This document shows positions 19,598-29,296 of a stretch of DNA of 64,000 nucleotides, piece after piece. The notes beneath the pieces are model-generated. The model saw nothing but the letters and a program-made list of their open reading frames with translations. It was not told where the DNA came from and searched no databases. This DNA is from Plicaturopsis crispa FD-325 SS-3 (lineage: Eukaryota; Basidiomycota; Agaricomycetes; Amylocorticiales; Amylocorticiaceae): assembly GCA_000827205.1 (NCBI GenBank), contig KN832555.1:753536-817535 (forward strand), written 5' to 3'. Position numbers and translations under genes: made by a program. How positions within the stretch are numbered: position 1 is the first letter of the stretch; each line of letters starts with the position of its first letter.

Positions 19598-22500
19598 TCA
19601 ACTCGCACTGGTACTGCTTTCCAGCTTGGGTGTCCGTTTCTTTCTTCCGGTGCCGGTGCCCTTCTTCTTTGCTCGAACCACCTTGATAGGTTCTGGTGTG
19701 CTAGTCCGAGTGGCGTCGTCTGGAACCTCATACTGCTGGAAAGATGATATGGGCGGGGGCGCAGTTGTACGGTCGAATGAGATGGGCGTGTGCAATCGCG
19801 AAGGCGGGACAGTGGTAGGGGCAGACGGTGACACGGCCCCGACGGGCATTTCCCCGTCTCGGTCAACCGTGAAGTTGTGAGTTGAGCGAGACGGCCGTAA
19901 TGAAGGTAATCGGGAATCGTCTGGAGCTACGGCAGGTCAGCAAACGTCTTGGGTGTTCAATGAGATAGGAAATGAGGGCATACATGGAGTAAACGGCGGC
20001 AAATCATCTAAGCGCACTACTGGTATTGAATCCACATCGTCGACGACCCGCTTCGAAGGCCGGTCGTCCATAATGTAGTATGGGTCATCGCGAAGTCGCT
20101 CTAAGCGTTCGGCTTTCCTCTGTTGGTGGCCACATACATTAGTGATGCTTTGCTTTCCATATGAATCGACTTGGCTTACCCGTTCACGCTCCGCCCGCTC
20201 TTCCGGTGTCTCGATCACAGCTTGGACCGGAGTCGACGAGCGGCTACTTCCCTCCGCGGGTTTTGCCTTTTTGCCATTCTTGGACTTCGTCCCATTCACC
20301 TCCTTCCCCTTCCCTTTCTTGACCTTCTTGACCTTTGCAGCCTCTTCCACTTCCTCGTCGGCGACGCGACTTGGAGGTGGCGGCGGAACGAACCAGGAAT
20401 CAAGATCTAGACCCTCTGGGACGGGGACGCTGGCTTGAGCCGTAGTAGCGACAGGGTTGAGCTCGTAGGACGTGAACAATGGGCGGATCAGGTACAGGCT
20501 CTTGGGGAAGCGAGGCTCTGAGGGTGCTGCGAAGCCGGCTGCTGACGAGCTGGCGTCGGGGTAGCCGAATCCATTCTCGGGCCTGGGGCGGTAGGCGGAC
20601 AAGTCTGCTCGGATAAAGTTGAACAGCTGTAGTGTGTTCGCAGCCTGGAAGATTAACAGTGAGTTGTGGCGCTCGCAAGGTAAATGAATGGCCTCTCACT
20701 CGTTCTTGGACGTCTATATGTGGGCTCGTTACAAACTCGCTGACACGCCCGATGATCGTGTCGACAACCTCCTTCACTTGAGCAAGATCGTCATCATCCC
20801 ACCGTTCGGCAATGTCAGCAGCCCAGAACCCGAAGATCTTCGTCGCTGCTTGAATATACACGGCAATGATGTCTGGGGATAAACTATCAATGCTTGGCTG
20901 AAGAATGTAGGCGAGGAGCTTTTGTGGATCTGCTAATTCTCTGGTGTCCATCAGCGGTGCATTCAACTGGCAAGCAGGGAGGAGATGTTCGCACCCGCAA
21001 TATTCCCCGCATATCCATGCTGCAGCCCAAAGCACCTCGGAGCAGCTCCCTTCCTCCCCGGCATTGAATGCAAAGCTGTCGTCGCTCAAGAGCTTCACCA
21101 TCAAGCGAACAGCATACCGCCGCGCGCCACGGACGCGACCCGCTATATCTACCAGCTGATCCCGAATTTGCGCGCCAACGTCGACATTCGCAACGTACGC
21201 CAGGTCCACCAATACCGAGAGGTACCACTCGAAATCGGTTATGTTCAGGTATGTCTCGCGAGAGCACATGGTGAGGATGCGCTGCGAGAGGGCGAGGCGG
21301 TAGGCCGGTGACTGCGTAGGCGGGACACGGGGCTTGTTGCTGTTGGGAGATGTCGGGGCAGTGTGCTGAGCGAGGGACTGCGCGGCTGTTGGCAACGCCG
21401 AAGACGGGTCTGGTGTCACCAGGTGTGATAACAGTTGCTGGACTATCGATTGTAGATTTCCTGGGTTGACCTCGAAGACGAAGTGAGGGGAGGAGCGACA
21501 AACACGATATCGATATTTACCATGGCAGAGAGAAGGTCTAGTGCACGCATCCGTATGCTGATGTCCTGGTCATCGACGCTCGCTAAGATCATGTCTTGAT
21601 ACTCTGCCACTAGGTGAGGGTGCGAAGGCACAATCTTAACCATCGCCAACAGGGCGATGTATTTCACTGGGACAAATATTATGAGGGAAAATTGAGTACT
21701 GAGGCGCGCACGTACAGTTCTGGTCGTTGTCCTCGATGAAACCGGCAAGTTTCGACACGCAGGTCCGTGCAAGGGTGTTCCCAGAAGGGCCCTGCAACAT
21801 ACCTCCAATGATGCATGTATGAACACACTCGTACAAAAGTGAAATGGCAGGTGTTGTCGAGATGAGGTCAGTTATTGGTGGCTGCAACTTCTTCACCAGT
21901 CGAGGTTCGTGTGGCGAGAGAGAACCAAACTAGGACAGAAGTTTAGCGCTTGTGCTAATTCCCCTCTTTCCGAAGAAATTGCTCATTTACCAGTTTGACT
22001 ATCTTGATAAGCATCCAATTGTTCGAGGATGTCGTCAACAAATGGAACAGTTGTGGTGCCAATGGGAGGTAGTCGTTAGGATTGCGCCGCGCCAACTCGC
22101 ACAGAACATTGACGGTCGCAGCGACAACACCTGTTGCAGCACGATTTAGACGGGCATTCAAGACACATCCAGGAGTGCATGTACCTGGATCTGGATCTTC
22201 AAGTTTCTCTCTGAGCCTGCCCATACCCTGCTGCGCTGCTTCGGGATATTTGTCGAAGACTTTGTATAGAGCTAGTATAGCCCTCTTGCGGATATGCGGG
22301 CGTGAATGGTTTAACATAGCGATTAGGTCGGGCGCCAGGTCCCGAGCCAGGTCTGGGGTTACGATGTGTGATATTCCATTGAGAGTGACCGCAATATCTG
22401 CAGGCGTGGATGTCAAGTCCTAACGGGACTTTGGTTCATAAGCAATATATCATGGTGAGCAAGGAGACACACCTTCTTCAATAAATTCGTGGTTAACATT

Positions 22501-22851
22501 AGGACGTCTGTCTCCTGTTCAAACGACTGAACAGCCGCAAGGTACCCCACACTCTTGAGGTGAAATCGTGAAGAGGACATGACCTCTACGACGTTGAATG
22601 AGGCCCAGCTCATGTCATATCCGAGCATGTCAAGCTGCACGAAATAAACAAGTTAGTGGCGACAGAGGACTGTTTCAGTCGCGAGGATCACGCACATATG
22701 TGAGTTTCAGGACTGCCCCAGCCTTAAGCTCCATGTCCTTGCTCTTCACCTCCTGCCGGATCTCATCGACGACCTGCGCTATGAATTTCGATTCATCCTG
22801 CTTGTTGGCTCTTAGACCGCGAATGAGATCTTGCAGCGTTCGCTCCCACAT
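19598..22851 (-). CDS. APL5: AP-3 adaptor complex subunit delta
   Basis: Eleven exons (22851-22696, 22634-22473, 22420-22186, 22130-21991, 21929-21715, 21665-21521, 21470-20995, 20940-20700, 20644-20180, 20119-19984, 19926-19598) give 899 residues. The N-terminus (MWERTLQDLIRGLRANK) and the segment LDMLGYDMSWASFNVVEVMS are hallmarks of the delta large chain. The rest of the first 600 residues is the HEAT-like adaptin trunk, with RKRAILALYKVFDKYP, NWMLIKIVKLFGSLSP and ISIRMRALDLLSAMV. The AP-3 complex sorts cargo from Golgi or endosomes to the vacuole. The hinge and tail are basic and Lys-rich (EVEEAAKVKKVKKGKGKE), followed by an acidic/Ser-rich end. A classical ear domain is not evident, as is usual for fungal delta chains. 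It converges on the kinase gene with 286 bp between the stops. Confidence 0.93.
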
Positions 22852-23916
22852 CGCGAGGCAGACCCCTGACTATGGCAAGCTGCTTCCTATGTATTGGTCG
22901 TAGATATGGTCGTTAAATGTAGAATCCGAGCAAGACAGAGAACGCGCCAGGAGCGTTTGGACCGACAGTGTAAGCAAAATACAGAATCGCCCGCCACTTT
23001 GCCCGGGGAAGAGGCACGCCCACCGCGCCACGTGCGTTCCGAGTCTTCAAGATCGTTTCGACGCTCGCGTGCCGCGATATACAGTGCATCACTAGTACTG
23101 CATACTTACACTGTATATACTTATGAGATGCAGGAATGCCATGTAAGTGTTGCGGACAAATAATACGTTGCCCAAGCTCGGAGAGGGATACGGAATCAAA
23201 GATGAATTTTATTTTTGAGACGGAGTTCAGGTACTACAGAAACTGTATCGGTGTACTGACCAGTGACCTTCGCCGTCCGCTCAATATCCGCACACGAACG
23301 ACACCGAGCACGAGATCGACGCACCAACTTCACTGAACGGTGTATTCAGACCTAGGCATGCTTGAGGTGCATTGCTTGGGGCCCCGGGTCCGCAATCCTT
23401 CTCTGTGTCCTCGCCTTCACAACAGGCGATGAAAGCCCGGTCCGGGTACATGCTAAAATCATTCAGTCAACCAAGCTGGCCGGTCCTACCGTCTACACTG
23501 CATCTCCAAAACACAGAGATGGTTCATGGCATCGTTTGAGACCGGAGATTCGTGTGAGTCGTCCCACAGCGCGACGGCCGAGTCGTCGACGTCAAGAATA
23601 AGTAATGGTTCTGTGGTATCCTGATTCAGATACAACCTATGCAATTCGGCACAGCTTGAGACTTACCGCAGCATCTGGCGAATGGAAAGCAGAAGCGATG
23701 AAAGTTCTCCGACTGTCATGGGATAAAGCAAAAGGACCTCCTTGACCGACGACCGCAGCGGCTGCAATCCAAACTTATTTACCTAACGCCCACCCCTTCA
23801 TTCCTTTATTTCTTACCCTGACCTTTGCCTGACCTACGCTCCTTTCTCTTCTGTTATTTTCTCTGCGTAGTCTCGTATACCCAAGTATACCACAGGAATC
23901 GCGAAAGGTGATATCC
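22852..23916. other. Divergent promoter region, AP-3 delta / TBC GAP
   Basis: The two flanking genes start outwards from this 1.06-kb stretch. No frame here is convincing. The last 120 bp before the TBC gene is rich in C and T on the + strand (ACGCCCACCCCTTCATTCC region), typical of a fungal transcription start area. No TATA box is obvious. Confidence 0.45.
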
Positions 23917-26124
23917 ATGGAGGCCCCGACCTTGGTGCTCGTACCACCAACTCCCGTAGACCTCAGCCGTCCTACTCCAGGCAATAGGACATCCTCCGGT
24001 TCTGAGACAGCACGGAGGTCGACAATCGATCACGAGCGTACGTCGACAGAAACTGCTACGATATTCACGATATATAGCATGTATGGCGATGCAGACGCCC
24101 CCGGCAGCTGGTCCGCCTCGGCTTCAGCCTCTGATCCTGACGCTGCTACCACATCAAAGCTGGCGACAAGAGAAACTTCTTATTGTGACTCCAAGAGGTC
24201 CACTACGGACCTTGCATACCGCCACGACTCTATAGCTGAATCCCAGCGCTTCAGTAGCTATGGACGCCCCACGTCTACTGGGTCGACTTCGAATGGGCCA
24301 GCGCAGTCGCCCCGCCCACATTCTGCGCAAGTCGCAGCGTCCTCACGCAACAGCGATATTACTTCTAATCCTCGGAGGGCTACAACCAGTCAAAAGCGGC
24401 AGACAAATGGGAGTGCGCATCCGCCTCAATCCAGGCGAACATCACAATCCTTTGACGCACAATTGCCTCCTATAATCCCTTCCTCTCACCCGAAATCATC
24501 ATCGCCAACGCCCACATCGGCCTCATCAAATGCACCGTCCTCGCTTTCGCCTCCACACACGCCCCCAATGCCACATCCACACAATGCGCTGGCCTCACCG
24601 TCGAGCCAAGGCTCGATCGTGGCTTCGGATGGTGAAGAGCCAGATTCTTTTCACGTTCGAAGCACGTACGCGACGCTCGAGGTATATGGCGTGAAAGGTG
24701 ACGGGTATGTGGAGGGTCTGGAACGCACGCGGGCCCGGATCGGTGGGAGCAGAAACAGCGAGATGCGAGCACTTGACGCTTTGGATGATGGAACGGAGAA
24801 GATGCGTGAGCTCAGTGAAAAGGAAATCGAAACCTTGAAGAATCTAGACCGGTGAGCTCTCGAGACCGCACCTCCGCACCGTCGTTCCCTTACACTACGG
24901 GTCAGTTACGGATTCTTCTCCATACCATCACACGACAGGCTTGTCCGTGTCCCATCAGGTCCATTGTCGAAGCAACTCAGACGCGTCTCCGCAGGACCGC
25001 GCGATGCACCCTCACACCCCACGGCGCTGAATGCCCTTCCTACCCCCGCGCTTCCGATTAAGGAGGCGCTGAGAATAGAGAAATGGGGCCGAATGCTCGA
25101 ACCACGGGAGCGGGATCAGGGCGCAAATATCCAGGCATGGGGCATACGAGCGTCGAAAGAGCACAAACTTCGGGAACGGACGTACAAGGGCATACCAGAT
25201 CGCTGGCGAAGTGCTGCCTGGGAAGTGCTCATGACTCGATACGCAAAGACGGGTAAGACACAGATGCAGAAGTTCGGAGAGGACTATCGGGAGGCTCTCG
25301 ATAAGGCGTCGACATACGACGTGCAAATAGACCTGGACGTCCCAAGAACAATCAGTGGCCATATAATGTTCCGAACGCGATATGGTGCAGGGTGCGTTCA
25401 TTCGTCGCTTCCCTGACTCGCAACTCACATGTCTACAGACAACGGTCATTATTTCACGTTCTGCACTGTTTTTCCTTGCGGTGCGAATCCTGCGGCTACG
25501 TACAGGGAATGGGCCCTATTGCCGCCACACTTCTCTGCTACCTTGAGCCCGAGCGGGTATATGCGTCCCTCGTGCGGCTCCACGATGCATATTCGCTGCA
25601 TAGTATCTTCAACCCGGGATTTCCTGGCCTGCTCGAGGCGATATATGTGCAAGAGCGGATAACCGAGCAGATGATGCCGGACGTGTACGCGGCATTCAAG
25701 AAGCACATGATCTCCACGACGTCCTATGCTACTAAATGGTACATCACCCTATTCGCGAATTCGGTGCCGTTCCAGACCCAATTACGGCTATGGGACGCGT
25801 TTCTGCTGGACGGACCCGATGTGTTCGTAGGTGTCTCGATTGCGATCGTCTGGGCATATCGAGGTGCGCGGCACAGACATACATTTTGTGCTAGTAATTG
25901 AGTCTGACCATGTGGACATAGATCACATAACAGCGAGTGCCGCGAACTTTGAGACCATCCTCTCCATGTTGTCGTCTTTCTTCGTGCCCGAGGACGAAAA
26001 CGTATTCCTTGTCTGGATCGGCAAAATGCTAGGAGACAAGAAACTTCGGACCAGCATGACCCAATGGCGGGAGACCTGGAAGGGTCTTGTTGCCAGCGGC
26101 AAAGACGGCGATGCCCTGTTATAG
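23917..26124 (+). CDS. TBC-domain Rab GTPase-activating protein
   Basis: Exons 23917-24851, 24906-25391, 25439-25863 and 25922-26124 give 682 residues. The first 310 residues are low-complexity, rich in Ser, Thr and Pro. The TBC domain begins around RERTYKGIPDRWRSAAWEVL. It contains the arginine-finger motif as IDLDVPRTISGHIMF and the glutamine-finger motif YVQGMGPIAA, so both catalytic residues of the dual-finger mechanism are present. The domain continues through LLCYLEPERVYASLVRLHD, TKWYITLFANSVPFQTQLRLWDAFL and a C-terminal ENVFLVWIGKM segment. It should stimulate GTP hydrolysis by a Rab/Ypt protein. The identity of the Rab is not readable. The ATG at 23917 was preferred to a non-ATG extension three codons upstream. 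Confidence 0.92.
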
Positions 26125-26496
26125 CGTCGGTATCCTTCGCCTTTTGGACCCCCTCTTTTTATCTATTGCATTTCTTGGCTTTCATTATTCTTTCCAGTAA
26201 TTCATGGTTGTTGCATAGGGGCCTAGGGAGTCTCGGACGTTTCATCTTCGTTTTCGACTGACTAGTCATCTTGCACGGACCGCCATCCATATGCACATTT
26301 CATATCCTTAGAACATCTGTACCAAGTACAACGCAATGCTTTTTTCTTCCTTCTTATTTTCATTGTTTAGGTATACAGTACTAAGTAGTGCGGATAGATG
26401 ATACATGCAACACGGCGGCGTTACCAGCAGGGTATGTGAGTACAAGATTGACAGCAAGATTAGAGCGGGAGCGGGAGTCGAAGGGCGATGAGGGCA
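26125..26496. other. Convergent 3' region, TBC GAP / RNase H1
   Basis: The stretch is T-rich on the + strand (26130-26380) and holds the 3' ends of both genes. No coding signal was found. Confidence 0.5.
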
Positions 26497-28080
26497 CTAG
26501 CTCATCTCCTCTGCGAGGAGTTCCAAAGCAAGGTCGTCGTCGTCCAAAAGAGCGTCTTCGTATATCTGTGGTATAAGTATGAGCGGATGTCAGTCACTAG
26601 CCGCTCCTAGTGAGGACTACGTACCGAAAAATCAATGTCTTCCTCGGGAGCGATAGCGGGCGCCTTGGGTTGGCTCAGATGCACAGGCGGGACATTTTTC
26701 GTGGGCGTTTTTTCGCGCTTTTCCGCCTCCTCATCAGAGTCAAACGCTACCCGTGCCAACTCTTCGTCGCTCAAGAGGCCATCTGAGTATAACTTGGGAT
26801 GATCATTGAGCGCATATGTTCCATGTCATGTGAGTCAGACACTCACACTCAAGTCAATTTCCTCAGGCTCGACCGAGTACGATCTGCCCTCCTCGACCCT
26901 CTCCTTCCCCTTGTCCGCAACGACGTTCTCGACTACCACAGTCTCCTCCGCCTGCTCCGCGATATTAGGCGCCTCAGCCTCGCTTTCTAGAGCTTCCAAG
27001 AGAGCCACCCAGTCGCGTTCAGGTATCTCTTCGCACCGTGCCCCCATATTAGCACAAAAGTCCGCGCCGTCGTTCCCCGTGTCCCCGCTGTGTCCTTTGA
27101 CATACTCCAGCTGCACTTTCTGCCCGCGCTTTGCACGCGCGTCGAGGAGTCCAGACAGGTATCGTATAAGTTCAGCGTTCTTGACTGGCTCGTTTTTGCT
27201 CGTCCGAAAGTCGTTGGCTATCCATTTGGGCATCCAATCCTTGACGCCTGGGGATAGATGATTAGCGTCCAGATCTTATCGTTATAGCGCAGGGTGTTTA
27301 TCACATTTCATGGAGTATTTTGAATCGGTCTTGATGAGCAAGGGCCTCTTCCGATACGGCGCCGTTTCTAGGACCCGCGACATAGCCTGCCATCCGTTAA
27401 GTCAGCTCGCGAGGAAGGGACATATAGATGAGTAAGTACTATAAGCTCAGCTCTGTTGTTCGTCTGGTCTCCCGGACAGCGCTCTGCAATATTTCTGGGG
27501 ACGGCATGTTGGAAACAGGGATAGATTGAGAGAGGGGGAGTCGTTACCTGGGATCATTGTGTCCCCACCAGACGCCCACACCCGCAACGGAGCCGACCTG
27601 GCCATTACCCTTGCAAGCACCATCGCAATAAACTATGTCCCAGCCACTTTCGTCTTCCAAGTCTCCCGACGCGATTCTTGTCTTTCCGGTGTTCTTAGTT
27701 ATCGTGACAGATTCTTTTTGTGCATCCTCGGAGGTACTAACGACTGCGGCCTGAGGTGCAGATGTAGAGGCGGGCACGGGCGCAGATGTGGGCGCCGTAG
27801 ATTTTGACTTTGGTGGCGAGCTAGCCCTTGCCTTCGTCGGCGACATAGGCCCAGACGGCACTGGTTTCCCGCTTGCAAAGGCTTCCGCATCGGCCGCGTT
27901 CATGAATTTCTTGAACTTTGCGCCAGGGAATCCCTTGATCTGAGCTTCACACTCATCCCTTCAAACGATCTCAGATATCTCATCGACGTGTACACAGAGA
28001 ATGATGAACCATGTCATGAACACACCCGTCGCACGACCCTTGTTCACGGCGTAAAAGCCGCCCTTTGCTGCCTTGGGCAT
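26497..28080 (-). CDS. RNH1: Ribonuclease H1 with hybrid-binding domain
   Basis: Seven exons (28080-28010, 27958-27548, 27494-27440, 27386-27305, 27247-26847, 26792-26625, 26565-26497) give 418 residues. Residues about 7-52 form the hybrid-binding (viroplasmin-like) domain: GGFYAVNKGRATGVFMTWDE and GAKFKKFMNAADAEAF. A Ser/Pro/Ala linker precedes the RNase H fold. The four catalytic acids are visible in YCDGACKGNG, NNRAELIAM, IKTDSKYSM and GHSGDTGNDGADF. It cleaves the RNA strand of RNA-DNA hybrids, acting on R-loops and primers in the nucleus and possibly mitochondria. An acidic tail of about 120 residues (DGLLSDEELARV, DEEAEKREKTP, DALLDDDDLALELL) extends beyond the usual end. The frame stays open upstream of the ATG with a basic sequence; see findings. 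Confidence 0.95.
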
Positions 28081-28245
28081 GGCGCAACGGTGTTGGCCGG
28101 TAGCAGGTCCAATTTTCGATGTGCCGAGCGTCTGTTTCGCTGAAAGAAGAGCTTGAAAACGAGAAAGTCGATATATACGCGGTACGGTGCCAAAAATATG
28201 TCTAGCCACGGCTGTTCAGAAGGAGAATAAGTAAAAGTCCAGGCG

Positions 28246-28482
28246 ATGTCGAGGCAAGAGCAAAGATGCGAATTCGACGACTCGGACGCGAATCATCTCG
28301 GGAAGCTTGAGAAATACATAGGGGCGTCGCGGGTCCTTGACAGCATTTTCTTCGATACAGGTGCTTTGCGCGTGTCCACTGAGCGTTGTTCTTGTGCTAG
28401 CTTGTCGACAGAAATCTACACTGCTGCCTTGCAGAAGCGCCCATTTTCTCACTCGTTGTATACTGTGCAAGACACCGCTTGA
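28246..28482 (+). CDS. Small hypothetical protein, uncertain
   Basis: ATG at 28246 opens 78 codons (MSRQEQRCEFDDSDANHLGK...). It is divergent from RNase H1, only 165 bp from that start, so it could share a bidirectional promoter. An internal segment (GTGCTTTG to GTCGACAG, about 28360-28410) has splice-like borders and may be removed, giving a shorter product with ...FFDTG joined to EIYTAALQKRPFSHSLY. Downstream frames up to 28844 may be further exons. I do not recognise the family. Confidence 0.3.
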   Translation: MSRQEQRCEFDDSDANHLGKLEKYIGASRVLDSIFFDTGALRVSTERCSCASLSTEIYTAALQKRPFSHSLYTVQDTA

Positions 28483-29000
28483 CTACTGTCGGTCCAAAGA
28501 ACGAGTCTTCTTCGTTTCTTCGTACACCCTGCGTACGCCCGTGTCATAGCAGCGAGAGCCGCTGGAGGTCAACTGGACTCTGGCGTATCCTGTCGGCACC
28601 ATGGAAATACGCGTCGAAAACCAAAAGCCAACGTTCGTCGCGTGGTTTGACGCGTCGAAATGCCGATAAAACGTGGGCCGATATTGGTGGGCCGGAGACG
28701 TTCAGATACAGGATGCGGTCAATGGCGATACCATCTCACCTTATAGCCAGCTTCACACCGTCTTCAGCAAAGTCATCCATTACAGAAGAGCTAGGGTCTT
28801 CCTATAACGGCGTCTCGCACTGTAAGTCCGTCTTGTCACCGTGAGGCCAGGCCACGAGGGAGACCCATTGTTTGGGAATGCCACACGCCGTCGGGTATAA
28901 TTACTGAACATCCTCATTCTCCGCGAACACAGAACTCTAACCACTACCACCATCTCTCTGTGCCGCTCGAACTACCCCTACCCCTACTCTCATCACCAAC
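28483..29000. other. Unresolved stretch
   Basis: Open frames on the + strand up to about 28844 could extend the previous small gene, but none has a motif. The last 120 bp (28880-29000) is C-rich with repeated ACCACTACCACC and CTACCCC-type phrases, fitting the promoter and leader of the next small gene. Confidence 0.4.
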
Positions 29001-29296
29001 ATGAGCACTACTTCCTACAACGCCCCCTCCACCAACGCCAACGAGGTGCTCCCTGTGGGCCTCGCCCTGCTCATGCAGCAGGAAGCAATGATACGGCAAT
29101 ATAAAGAGGAGCTGGTGCGTACGCGTCGTCGTACATTGCATGTTATGTCGCTCATGGTGCTTATCTCTAGCGTCGCGAAGCGATGGCAAAGGCACAAGCC
29201 ACACTGCAGTCGTGCAACGCATCCAATGACGGGGAGAATGTCCGCCGGAGTAAACCGCTCGCAAAGGCCAGCTCGTCCCCTGCAAGGGTACACTAA
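29001..29296 (+). CDS. Small two-exon protein with a short helix
   Basis: Exons 29001-29114 and 29171-29296 encode 79 residues. A CT/C-rich leader and a good ATG context (ACCAACATGAG) precede the start, and donor GTGCGT and acceptor TCTCTAG are canonical. The protein has a polar N-terminus, then a likely helix running across the junction (LLMQQEAMIRQYKEEL joined to RREAMAKAQATLQ), then a basic Ser-rich end. The family is not recognised. Good splice sites and consistent phase make it credible despite its size. Confidence 0.55.
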
